Shown here: positions 46,194-54,194 of the stretch, piece after piece
How the letters are laid out: every line of letters starts with the position of its first letter
How positions within the stretch are numbered: the stretch's first letter is position 1
From: an uncultured Bacteroides sp.
GTDB lineage: Bacteria > Bacteroidota > Bacteroidia > Bacteroidales > Bacteroidaceae
Assembly (NCBI RefSeq): GCF_963675905.1
Contig: NZ_OY780936.1
Location: 1,435,946-1,499,945 of the forward strand
DNA: 64,000 bases
Direction of reading: 5' to 3'
Position numbers and translations under genes: made by a program
The notes under the pieces: model-generated
The model's input: only the letters and a program-made list of their open reading frames with translations
Told to the model about the DNA's origin: nothing
The model's database searches: none

Positions 46194-47621
46194 TTAGTAA
46201 TACAAATCTCTCTTTCCCAACTTTAACAGTTTTATCTTTTCAAGGATAGAAGCTTTCATATTCTCATCCTCCATATTATCAATCGTAGAATAAATAACAC
46301 CCCACCCCTTTTCTGCCGTATGTTGCGGTGCATAGTCGATAAGATATTCAGCCAGCGTAAGAATGGCATTAGGAGTACAATAGCGTTTGATAAATCCCGG
46401 AACAGAGAATTCCATGAAATGCTCTCCTGTTCTGCCAAGCCTGTAACAAGCTGTACAGAAAGAAGGAATCATACCCTGATCAAGCAATTCATCAATTATA
46501 TCATTCAAAGGTCTATCATCATTTATCTGAAACTGTCCTCTGTTCAGATTCCTTTCCTGAGCAATTTTTTCAGCATAACTACCAATCTCAATATTTGTTC
46601 CACCATCTATTTGCGAAACTCCATACTGTATTATTTCATCTCTCAAGGCAGCAGGTTCTCTTGCCGTCAAGATCATTCCTGTATAAGGTACAGCTAATCT
46701 CAAGATAGCGATCAGTTTAGTAAAATCCTCATCGCTTACAAAATAGTTCGTCTTTAGGTTTTGTCCGGACGCATCTTTCACCCTGGGAAAAGAGATGGTA
46801 TGTGGCCCCACATTGTAGCAAGCTTCAAAATGATTTGCATGCCTCACCAAAGCAAGCACTTCAAAACGCCAATCGTATAAGCCAAACAAAGCACCTATTC
46901 CCACATCATCAATACCCGCTTCCTGTGCCCTGTCCAAAGCAGTCAGCCTGTAATTATAATCAGCCTTTTTACCTCGTTGATGATAAATTTTATAAGCCTC
47001 CGGATGATAAGTTTCCTGAAAAATCTGATATGTTCCTATTCCGGCTGCTTTTACAACCTTAAAACCTTCAATATCCAGTGGAGCTGCATTGATATTCACT
47101 CTCCTTATTTCTCCATTTCCTTTTTTAACGGCATAAGCAATCCTTACTGTATGAGCTATATATTCGGGACTATATTCCGCATGTTCACCATAAACAAGAA
47201 TCAGCCTTTTCTGACCTTTGTCTTCCAATGCCTCTATCTCTTTCACAATCTCCTGATCGGAAAGAGTTTTCCTCACAGCATCCTTGTTTGATATTCTAAA
47301 ACCACAATAAAGACAATCATTTGTACATTTATTGCCTATATAAAGCGGAGCAAACAGCACAATTCTATTCCCGTAAATAGTACGTTTAAGCGTTTTTGCA
47401 CCTTCCTTTATTTCTTCAATCAGTTCAGGAGTATTGGCCTTAACAAGACAAGCCACCTCTTCAAGATTCAGCCTTTGTTTAGAAAGAGACTTAGCTATTA
47501 TCTCACGTACTTTTTGTTTTGAAGGAACAGCATTATTGAGATAATCCCATATTTCAACAGGATCGATAAACGGTTTCATTCGTTCATCTGCAATGGAGTA
47601 TTTTTCAGGAGTAAATTTCAT
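46194..47621 (-). CDS. hydG: [FeFe]-hydrogenase maturase HydG (tyrosine lyase)
   Basis: HydG cleaves tyrosine to supply CO and cyanide for the H-cluster. I start it at ATG 47621 (MKFTPEKYSIADE); the upstream extension to 47681 is hydrophobic, untypical and runs into the inverted repeat. The product is 475 aa. The radical-SAM motif is CTNDCLYCGF (CX3CX2C). The C-terminal cluster motif CTACYRLGRTGEHFM is present, as required for the Fe-cysteine carrier site. It is the first gene of the hyd cluster, 154 bp after the previous gene. Confidence 0.95.
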   Translation of the reverse strand: MKFTPEKYSIADERMKPFIDPVEIWDYLNNAVPSKQKVREIIAKSLSKQRLNLEEVACLVKANTPELIEEIKEGAKTLKRTIYGNRIVLFAPLYIGNKCTNDCLYCGFRISNKDAVRKTLSDQEIVKEIEALEDKGQKRLILVYGEHAEYSPEYIAHTVRIAYAVKKGNGEIRRVNINAAPLDIEGFKVVKAAGIGTYQIFQETYHPEAYKIYHQRGKKADYNYRLTALDRAQEAGIDDVGIGALFGLYDWRFEVLALVRHANHFEACYNVGPHTISFPRVKDASGQNLKTNYFVSDEDFTKLIAILRLAVPYTGMILTAREPAALRDEIIQYGVSQIDGGTNIEIGSYAEKIAQERNLNRGQFQINDDRPLNDIIDELLDQGMIPSFCTACYRLGRTGEHFMEFSVPGFIKRYCTPNAILTLAEYLIDYAPQHTAEKGWGVIYSTIDNMEDENMKASILEKIKLLKLGKRDLYY

Positions 47622-47680
47622 GATTCCAATCTTTTTAGCTCTGTCCGTGAATATTATAATATATAGAACAATATATAACA

Positions 47681-47721
47681 AAAATAGATTGAATATTCAG
47701 TAAATATATTCAATCTATTTT
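47681..47721. repeat. perfect 16-bp inverted repeat upstream of hydG
   Basis: AAAATAGATTGAATAT (47681-47696) and ATATTCAATCTATTTT (47706-47721) are perfectly complementary around a 9-base loop. Read on the minus strand it is followed by TTTTTG, so it could be an AT-rich terminator for the esterase gene. Its position 60 bp before the hydG start also allows a regulatory role. Confidence 0.65.
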
Positions 47722-47775
47722 AATAAATGAAATCGGAATCGATAATATTTTATAGGTCAGCTATTTTTTATAAAA

Positions 47776-50010
47776 TCAGGGTTCTGAAATAAATGGCCGG
47801 ATAGCATCCGCCCAAATCTGATATCCCTTTTCCGTTGGATGACAGAAGTCGGGAGCTATTTCTTTAGGCAATGTACCATCAGCTTCCAGCATCTTAGGAC
47901 CAATATTCAGTAGTGTGATGTTATTCTCCTTAGCAAAAGTTTCTAGATTACGGTTTATCTCGTTAATAAGAATTCTGCGTGGATTAGTAGCCTCATGTTC
48001 ACGAGGGAAGACAGACATCAACACAATCTTTGCACCCGGAACTTTAGCACGAAGACGCATACAGATAGCACGAATGCCTTCTACTATCTCGGGAGCCGTA
48101 TTCATACGGGCATTTTTAGTTTCACTGGTATTATTGGTACCAATATGAACAATAATCGTACGAGGATGAAGTCTGTCTATTTCTCCATGGTCAAGACGCC
48201 AGAGTACATTCTGTGTACGATCCCATCCAAAGCCCAGGTTCAGGACACGGTAATCCTTGAACAAAGCATTCCAGATCTCTGGTCCGTTAGGAGTTCTTAG
48301 ACGCCCGTCAGCATATTTTAGTTGCGGTAGTCCACCCCAGAAATGAGTAATAGAGTTACCAATAAGAACCACTTCCGGATTAATGGAATCCTTAATTGCT
48401 AATACATCAGCATGACGTGCCCACCAGTCATAACTATCATTTTCCAACTTAAAGGCCGGCACTATTGCTGTGTTTGGAGATATCTCTGTATCCAAAGATT
48501 TATCCCCCATCAGTTCAGACAACAAAGGTTCCATAGCCTGAGCCCATGCTTTTGCTCCTGCAGGAGAAGGATGAAGCCAGTCGCTCATCATATCATGATT
48601 GATTGATCCATCCATATTAAGAAATACATGATTCACATCACAATAAAAAACATGTTTTCCATCAGCAATCCTGGATACTAAATCGGAAGCACGTTCAAGA
48701 ATCAAACGATGCGAAGTTGGATTCGGTCCACCATAACATCCCGGAAAGCAACGCATCATAATAATCTTTGAATCAGGCAACTTTTCGCGCAAGAGTTTAA
48801 CTACAGCTTCAATACCACCGGCAAGTTGACCAGCAGTGTGACGTGTAGGGTAATGTACTTCATCTATATTATTGGTACCTATTTCAAGCACAACCACTTT
48901 GGGCGATTGACCTTCCAGTTCTCCGTTCTGAATATTCCAGATAAGATTTTCGGTGCGGTAACCACTAAAGCCTAAGTTCAGCGCTTTTCTAGGAGCAAAG
49001 AACTGATTCCATACAGGCTGATACTGAGGTTTCTCAAAATTATGAGTGATAGAATTACCAATCATAATCAAGTCATACTTATCCTTAGCTACAAGAGCCA
49101 GTTTCTCAGCATGGCGCTTATGATTATATCCTTTAACAGGAACAGTAGCAGGATTCTGTGCTACCTTTTCAGCTTCTGGCTTTGTTCCCAGAAACTTCTT
49201 AAGAATACCCGAAAGCTTAAACTTTCCGTCCATAGCAATGGTATCCTTGCCACAAACATAAATATTATCTTTCTGAGAGTAACAAGAAGCCTTTCCATCA
49301 TACCCTATCCATGTTTTAGTATATTCCTCACAACTCTTCACCCATGCTTTGTCTCCTTTATCGGGAACAATAGTAAGTAATCTGCCGACAGGTTCCAGAG
49401 GAGGCAAAACTGCAGCATAAACTGTTCCGGCAAGAGTTTCATTCATATATGAAGGAGATACAAGAATCAATTCATTGGGTTGTTCCTTTTTATTCAGTCT
49501 TTGAACAGCTCTTGCTGCAAGATGTCCGCCCGAAGCAAATCCCATTGCAAGCAAGTGATCAGTATTCAAACCTTGAAGATTCTTATTGCTCTTAAGTAAT
49601 CTGAAAGCTTTAAGAGCATCTGTCAAAGCCATATTGCGTGTTTGTGTATCACTACCCACACGATATTCAAGAACAGCTACATCAAAGTTCTGCGCATTAA
49701 GAAATCTGGTAGTAGATTCACATTCACTCTTCAACTTTAATGTTTCATAATCCCCTCCTGGAATTAACAGCACCGTACCGTTATGCAATCCGGATTTAGT
49801 CCTTATTAAATGAAGTAAAGGAACATCCACTTTATGAATTTCTCCATCCTTACCAACAGCATTCCCCTTTGGCAGAGATTGCCCATCAAGTGAAACATAA
49901 TTTGTGCGAGCTGCTCTCTTTACATTAACAGAACTTTCTGCACCTTTAGAAAAAACCGAAACGGTAATAAATAAAATTACAGCCAGAGATAGCCGATTAA
50001 ATGATTCCAT
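47776..50010 (-). CDS. secreted three-domain esterase-like protein (alpha/beta hydrolase plus two SGNH domains)
   Basis: This protein (745 aa from ATG 50010) begins with a signal peptide (SLAVILFITVSVFSKGAES). Next is an alpha/beta-hydrolase domain to about residue 280, with VLLIPGGDYE and the nucleophile elbow GFASGGHLA. Two SGNH/GDSL-like domains follow (about 310-510 and 530-740), each with IGNSITH (block I Ser), GTNN (block III) and the catalytic Asp-His pair (DWLHPS; DFCHPT). The upstream reading from TTG 50082 would start inside a predicted -7 box, so ATG is preferred. Deacetylation of glycans is a likely job but is inferred. An AraC regulator lies directly upstream. Confidence 0.85.
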   Translation of the reverse strand: MESFNRLSLAVILFITVSVFSKGAESSVNVKRAARTNYVSLDGQSLPKGNAVGKDGEIHKVDVPLLHLIRTKSGLHNGTVLLIPGGDYETLKLKSECESTTRFLNAQNFDVAVLEYRVGSDTQTRNMALTDALKAFRLLKSNKNLQGLNTDHLLAMGFASGGHLAARAVQRLNKKEQPNELILVSPSYMNETLAGTVYAAVLPPLEPVGRLLTIVPDKGDKAWVKSCEEYTKTWIGYDGKASCYSQKDNIYVCGKDTIAMDGKFKLSGILKKFLGTKPEAEKVAQNPATVPVKGYNHKRHAEKLALVAKDKYDLIMIGNSITHNFEKPQYQPVWNQFFAPRKALNLGFSGYRTENLIWNIQNGELEGQSPKVVVLEIGTNNIDEVHYPTRHTAGQLAGGIEAVVKLLREKLPDSKIIMMRCFPGCYGGPNPTSHRLILERASDLVSRIADGKHVFYCDVNHVFLNMDGSINHDMMSDWLHPSPAGAKAWAQAMEPLLSELMGDKSLDTEISPNTAIVPAFKLENDSYDWWARHADVLAIKDSINPEVVLIGNSITHFWGGLPQLKYADGRLRTPNGPEIWNALFKDYRVLNLGFGWDRTQNVLWRLDHGEIDRLHPRTIIVHIGTNNTSETKNARMNTAPEIVEGIRAICMRLRAKVPGAKIVLMSVFPREHEATNPRRILINEINRNLETFAKENNITLLNIGPKMLEADGTLPKEIAPDFCHPTEKGYQIWADAIRPFISEP

Positions 50011-50079
50011 TTTTAAATCAAATTTTTGAGAATATATTTTTCCGATAGTATTTACAGAGCAAGAATGCTCATTATTCTG

Positions 50080-50087
50080 CAAAAATA
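50080..50087 (-). promoter_or_regulatory. -7 element of the esterase gene
   Basis: The minus strand reads TATTTTTG, matching TAnnTTTG, about 70 bp before ATG 50010. No clear -33 box is visible. Confidence 0.4.
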
Positions 50088-50108
50088 AGATTTTCTTTTT
50101 TATGATTA

Positions 50109-50972
50109 TTACATGTGAAGTCGTTTCTTATACTCTCCGGGAGTTAATCCTGTTAGCTTTTTAAACAGCTTATTGAAATAAGAGATATTATCGAAAGCCA
50201 GATTATAAGCTATTTCTTTTATTGGTATATCGTCAATAATAAGCATTACCTGAGCTTTCTCAATCTTTTTCTGATTAATATATTGAGTAGGTGTACATTT
50301 CATTTCATTCTTGAAAAGCCTGATAAAATGATCATCTGTAAGAAAACAAAGTTCGGAAAGCTGACTAATATTGATAGGCTTATCTATGTTCTTTCGGATA
50401 TAACGTAAAGCTTTCAGTATTCTGTTATCAGTAACTTCAATCTTTTGTTCTGCATCTTTCAGAAATCTGGAAAAGAGTTGCTGTAAAATTCCTTTCGTTT
50501 CAATCAGTAAGTAATAAGGTAATTGCGCATTTTCTGAGATATTCTTTACCAAAGTCTGAGAATTATCGTAAAATGACGGATCATAAAGTTTCAACTCCCT
50601 GTTCGGATTGATCTCGAATAAACGCTTTACAAGCAAAGTATCCATTTCGGTAGCTTCAACCTCAACAGACGGGTCCATTTGCTCAATAATGCTCAGGTTA
50701 TCAGTTTGTTCCTCATAAATATGAATATAATATAGTGAAAAATATCCGTCACACTCGTAGCTATGCAAGGTAAAAGACGGAATAAGGTATAAATGACCTG
50801 GTGTAAGATTATAAATACCATCAGGTAGCACAATTCTTGCATTTCCTCCATCCACCCAGTACAATCTTGAAAACGGACTGTTCACATTCGCCCAGTTCCA
50901 GTCGGCATTGTGAATGGCATGCCCAATGTTCAACAATGTAAAATTCAGACTATCTTTTTTTTCTCTTACCAT
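50109..50972 (-). CDS. AraC-family regulator with cupin-type sensor domain
   Basis: This regulator has an N-terminal AraC-binding cupin domain (about residues 20-110; LPDGIYNLTPGHLYLIPSFTLH; shown as LTPGHLYLIPSF) and a C-terminal double HTH (about 185-285; INISQLSELCFLTDDHFIRL, IPIKEIAYNLAFDNISYFNKLFKK). The proper start is ATG 50972 (MVREKKDSLNF), giving 287 aa. A longer reading from 51008 would begin with a GTG inside the IS982 terminal repeat. The IS lies 35 bp upstream of the start, so the native promoter is probably gone or replaced. It is 99 bp upstream of the esterase gene and may control it. Confidence 0.88.
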   Translation of the reverse strand: MVREKKDSLNFTLLNIGHAIHNADWNWANVNSPFSRLYWVDGGNARIVLPDGIYNLTPGHLYLIPSFTLHSYECDGYFSLYYIHIYEEQTDNLSIIEQMDPSVEVEATEMDTLLVKRLFEINPNRELKLYDPSFYDNSQTLVKNISENAQLPYYLLIETKGILQQLFSRFLKDAEQKIEVTDNRILKALRYIRKNIDKPINISQLSELCFLTDDHFIRLFKNEMKCTPTQYINQKKIEKAQVMLIIDDIPIKEIAYNLAFDNISYFNKLFKKLTGLTPGEYKKRLHM

Positions 50973-51006
50973 GTATTTTTCATTTTCATAAAGGCGAATA
51001 TATATC

Positions 51007-51987
51007 ACCCGTAGTGCATTTAGACTACAAGTGATTTTAGATTATTTATATTTCTGTTTAATGACTTGTTTATCATTTGAATAACCGTAACAGCGGTAAT
51101 TTTTGATAGTATTCTTGTTTTATAACCGTCAAAAGACTTAGCGTAGTTTCGACGAATCATAAATTGATCACATAGCTGAGAAAAGAGCGTTTCAATTCGT
51201 TTTCTGGTTTTTCTGAAAAGATAAGGTTGTTTCTGATAATCATGTTGATTAACTCTCATTGGTACTTCTAACCTTATCTGGTTTGACGTAAATAAATCGA
51301 GTTGGTAATCAGCACTTAAATAACCTTTATCACCAATCAAAACACAAGAAGACAAGTTGTTTTTTATGTTTTTCAAAAAATGAATATCATGTACAGCAGC
51401 TTGTGTGAGTTCAAAATTGGTGAAAACACCGGTAGAACTACATACAGCATGTAACTTGTAACCATAAAAATGCAACTTCTGACTAGCACAATACCCTTTG
51501 GATGGACTTGTCAAAAAGTCTTCCTTACAAATAGTAGTTCTTGATGAACGACTTAATTTGCAAATTTCCAAAGGCATACTGTCAACGATAAAATAGTTTT
51601 CAGAACCAGTCAACTTATCCGCTAACGCTTTGCGGATTCGCTCTTTTACAAAAAATAATCTTCGTCTTCGACGATTATAAACACTGCGTTCAATTTTTGA
51701 ACTTAATGGACTTGGCAGAGTCCTAAATAACTGATATTCTGAATCAATGCTTAGAGATTCTGCCGTTATATCTAAAGCGATTAATTCAATATCGCTTAAA
51801 CGTGGACAACGAATTTGGTTCAAAAAGTTGCTTTTTGTCTCAAATTGCTTTAATATCTCGAGAATTTTCTCGTACTTTGTTAGGAAGTTGTTCATGATAT
51901 TTATATGATTGGTAGTCAGATAAATATACGGATTTTATCCGACATGAACAACTTTTTTTATGCTATTTCTCTAAATGCACTACGGGT
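51007..51987 (-). mobile_element. IS982-family insertion sequence
   Basis: The element is 981 bp with perfect 18-bp terminal inverted repeats, ACCCGTAGTGCATTTAGA at 51007-51024 and its complement at 51970-51987. It encodes one transposase on the minus strand. The flanks do not show an exact target duplication (left end ...TATATATC, right start ATTATATAC...), although both are AT-rich. It sits between the AraC regulator and the transposon relic. Confidence 0.9.
51020..51895 (-). CDS. IS982-family transposase
   Basis: This 291-aa DDE transposase starts MNNFLTKYEKILEIL and has SDIELIALDITAE, typical of the IS982 N-terminal part. The catalytic triad is visible as YFIVDSMP, VLIGDKGYLS and RIETLFSQL. 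The reading frame is intact, so the element may still be active. The gene reads toward the AraC regulator, and its stop overlaps the left terminal repeat. Confidence 0.93.
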   Translation of the reverse strand: MNNFLTKYEKILEILKQFETKSNFLNQIRCPRLSDIELIALDITAESLSIDSEYQLFRTLPSPLSSKIERSVYNRRRRRLFFVKERIRKALADKLTGSENYFIVDSMPLEICKLSRSSRTTICKEDFLTSPSKGYCASQKLHFYGYKLHAVCSSTGVFTNFELTQAAVHDIHFLKNIKNNLSSCVLIGDKGYLSADYQLDLFTSNQIRLEVPMRVNQHDYQKQPYLFRKTRKRIETLFSQLCDQFMIRRNYAKSFDGYKTRILSKITAVTVIQMINKSLNRNINNLKSLVV

Positions 51988-52200
51988 ATTATATACTTTA
52001 TTTTACCTGGGCGCATAAAAATAAAGGCAAAGTATATTCCTAATAGAAGTGATATTGACAAGAAACCTCGAATTCTGCTGATTTACAGCACTATAATTTA
52101 AAAGATAAATTCTAAAGGCAATTTGTTGAATAGTAAAAGTGTAATAACATCTTACGTTTTGTAACGTTAATTTACTACTTGGTATTGGATAACTATTCTG
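51988..52200. other. short non-coding stretch right of IS982
   Basis: I see no ORF, hairpin terminator or clear promoter in these 213 bp. They could be the distal end of the transposon relic. Confidence 0.4.
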
Positions 52201-52605
52201 TTATTTGATTCTGTTATAAATAAGACAGCGGGCTGTGTCTCTTAGTGAAGTTTCTTTTTCCAATATCCAATCGGCGTGAGAGGTCAGGTCAAACAGCTTT
52301 ATACCGTTTTCTTTTTGATCAGAAAGCATGTATAAAATTAGTTCATCAGCCAATCTGTACAGAAAGAGTCCTTTTATCAGATCCAAAGTTTCGGGGGTGG
52401 CTTCTACTAGATAGTTCGTATCTGAACATTGACGTTTCTCTTCTAACAAGGCAATTAGTGAACTCTCTTTATGCAGCATAAGGTCAGCACGTTTTTGCAA
52501 AGTGTTGAAGCCATATTTGCCGAGACTAATCTGTTTTTTTGTTTTATTCTCCCGCTTAAGCAGATATCCATTAGCAGATATTGTTGCCACAACTTGTATT
52601 TTCAT
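52201..52605 (-). CDS. small protein resembling part of the RibD_C/dihydrofolate-reductase-like fold
   Basis: This 134-aa protein begins MKIQVVATISANGYLL, which resembles the first strand of RibD C-terminal/DHFR-like proteins, and has LFLYRLADELILYMLS with a following LFD near residues 80-105, similar to the RLVDELVLY...LF pattern of that group. The NADPH-site centre between them is missing or much shortened, so it may be a degenerate copy or a different family. It lies downstream of rteB on the same strand, 299 bp away, and is probably part of the CTnDOT-like relic. Confidence 0.45.
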   Translation of the reverse strand: MKIQVVATISANGYLLKRENKTKKQISLGKYGFNTLQKRADLMLHKESSLIALLEEKRQCSDTNYLVEATPETLDLIKGLFLYRLADELILYMLSDQKENGIKLFDLTSHADWILEKETSLRDTARCLIYNRIK

Positions 52606-52696
52606 GCCTCTTGTCTATTTGTAAGTATAGTTCCAAGATGCAAAAAGCGTGGTACTCACACTACTCAAACAAAGGCTCTGGTAAGCCCAAACAGGA

Positions 52697-52728
52697 TAGC
52701 GCAAGCCCACGCTATGTCAGAACATAGC
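52697..52728. repeat. nested palindromes between rteB and the small RibD-like gene
   Basis: GCTATGTCAGAACATAGC (52711-52728) is a perfect inverted repeat with a 4-base centre. It overlaps a second one, TAGCG (52697-52701) and CGCTA (52710-52714). A direct repeat AAGCCCA is nearby. The 299-bp gap 52606-52904 has no ORF. A structured RNA or a recognition site for a transfer or recombination protein is possible. Confidence 0.55.
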
Positions 52729-52904
52729 ATAAGCATCACGCAATAATTCCTGTTTCTAAAATTTACCAGATTTATGTTTGAAACGTCTTGCGAACTTATG
52801 TATTATATCTATTACGGGAAACCCTGTTCACCGTTTAATCTTTCTATTTACGTCGTCAAAGATACGTATTTCTCACGAATCTCATGGAACATGAAATAGC
52901 TTTT

Positions 52905-54194
52905 CTATTCAATTCCATACTTTTTCATTTTTTCGTAAAGTGTGGGGCGGCTGATTTTGAGTAGGCTAGCAGCAAGCGCTTTGTTGTTCCGGGCAGCATC
53001 AAGTGCCTTGATAATATGTTCCCGTTCTTCGTTTTCTGCTTTCAGCGCATAACCGTCGGCCGTTACTTGTAAGTCAATATCCAACTCTTTCGTCCCAACT
53101 GTATCGTTATCCGTCAGTAACGCTGCACTGCGGATACAATGCCGTAGTTCCCGCACATTTCCTGGCCACCCATAGGCCTGCAACATTTTCTGCGCCTCAC
53201 CATCAAAGCGGATAACTTTTTTGCTGAATTCTAGACAACTTTGTTCCCTAAAGAATTCCGCCAGTGGAAGAATATCTTCCCTACATTCCGCCAGTGAGGG
53301 AACGTTGATGGTGAATTCACAGAGGCGGTGATACAAATCTTCCCTAAATCTTCCTGCTTCAATCGCTTTACCTATATGTTCGTTTGTGGCAGCGATAATC
53401 CGTACATTGGCGTTCATTTCCTGTTTACCTCCGACAGGGCGATAACTGCGTTCTTGCAAAGCCCTTAGCAATAATGCCTGTATCTCGTACGGAAGGTTGC
53501 ATACCTCGTCCAGAAATAGTGTTCCGCCACTGGCAATATGTAACACACCGGTTTTGTCTTCCGTCGCTCCTGTAAAGGCACCCTTAGTGTGTCCAAAGAA
53601 TTCAGAAGCCGCCAACTCTTTCGGGATAGCGCCGCAATCGACAGCTATGAAAGAGTTACCTGCCCTTGGGCTTGCAGCGTGAATACTTCTTGCCACATAC
53701 TCCTTACCTGTACCGCTGTCTCCACAAACAAGTACCGACATATCAGTTTTTGCCACTAATTGCACTCTCCGTTCCATTTCCAGTATGGCTTTGCTTTCGC
53801 GCCGAAAAATAATGGTACGCTCCGGTTTGTTCTTCCGTTGCAACAACTTTTGTAAGATCGTGTATAGGTTGTCTGGATTCACAGGCTTGGGTAGGTAGTC
53901 TTCCGCTCCCAGTTTCATCGCTTTTACGGCAGAAGGTATCCCGGAGTATTCTGTCATCACGATAAAAGGAATACGAATTTGTTGTTTGTTCATCCACTTC
54001 AATATCTCTTCCACACCATCACCATCAGGTAAACGGATATCCGAAAGGATAATGTCAGCATTGCTGGTTGCAATCAGTTTGCGTGCCTGCGCAACAGAAC
54101 CTGCATGTTCCGTTTGCAGTCCTTTTCGCTCCAGCCAGTTGCACAGCATCCTGCAGAGAACAATATTGTCTTCGATAATCAGAATTTTACTCAT
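52905..54194 (-). CDS. rteB: RteB-like sigma-54-type response regulator of CTnDOT-family elements
   Basis: This 429-aa protein has a receiver domain (ILIIEDNIVLCRML; phospho-acceptor Asp near residue 54 in ADIILSDIRLPDG; KPVNPDNLY), an AAA+ domain (Walker A CGDSGTGKEY; GAFTGAT loop near residue 206; GGTLFLDEV) and a Fis-type HTH C-terminus (LAASLLKISRPTLYEKMKKY). In CTnDOT elements RteB activates rteC, which leads to excision and transfer after tetracycline. It overlaps the RteA gene by 8 bp. The frame is intact. I identify it by architecture and by memory of the RteB sequence. Confidence 0.85.
   Translation of the reverse strand: MSKILIIEDNIVLCRMLCNWLERKGLQTEHAGSVAQARKLIATSNADIILSDIRLPDGDGVEEILKWMNKQQIRIPFIVMTEYSGIPSAVKAMKLGAEDYLPKPVNPDNLYTILQKLLQRKNKPERTIIFRRESKAILEMERRVQLVAKTDMSVLVCGDSGTGKEYVARSIHAASPRAGNSFIAVDCGAIPKELAASEFFGHTKGAFTGATEDKTGVLHIASGGTLFLDEVCNLPYEIQALLLRALQERSYRPVGGKQEMNANVRIIAATNEHIGKAIEAGRFREDLYHRLCEFTINVPSLAECREDILPLAEFFREQSCLEFSKKVIRFDGEAQKMLQAYGWPGNVRELRHCIRSAALLTDNDTVGTKELDIDLQVTADGYALKAENEEREHIIKALDAARNNKALAASLLKISRPTLYEKMKKYGIE

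Noticed and set aside
50011-50082. TTG start extending the esterase-like protein by 24 residues
   Set aside because: The TTG lies in a predicted -7 element and the extension puts a polar stretch before a normal signal peptide.
50973-51008. GTG start giving a 12-residue longer AraC regulator
   Set aside because: The extra codons begin inside the IS982 terminal repeat, so they cannot be ancestral.
50990-51999. An exact target-site duplication around IS982
   Set aside because: Flanking AT-rich strings look alike (TATATATC and ATTATATAC) but do not match over any convincing length.
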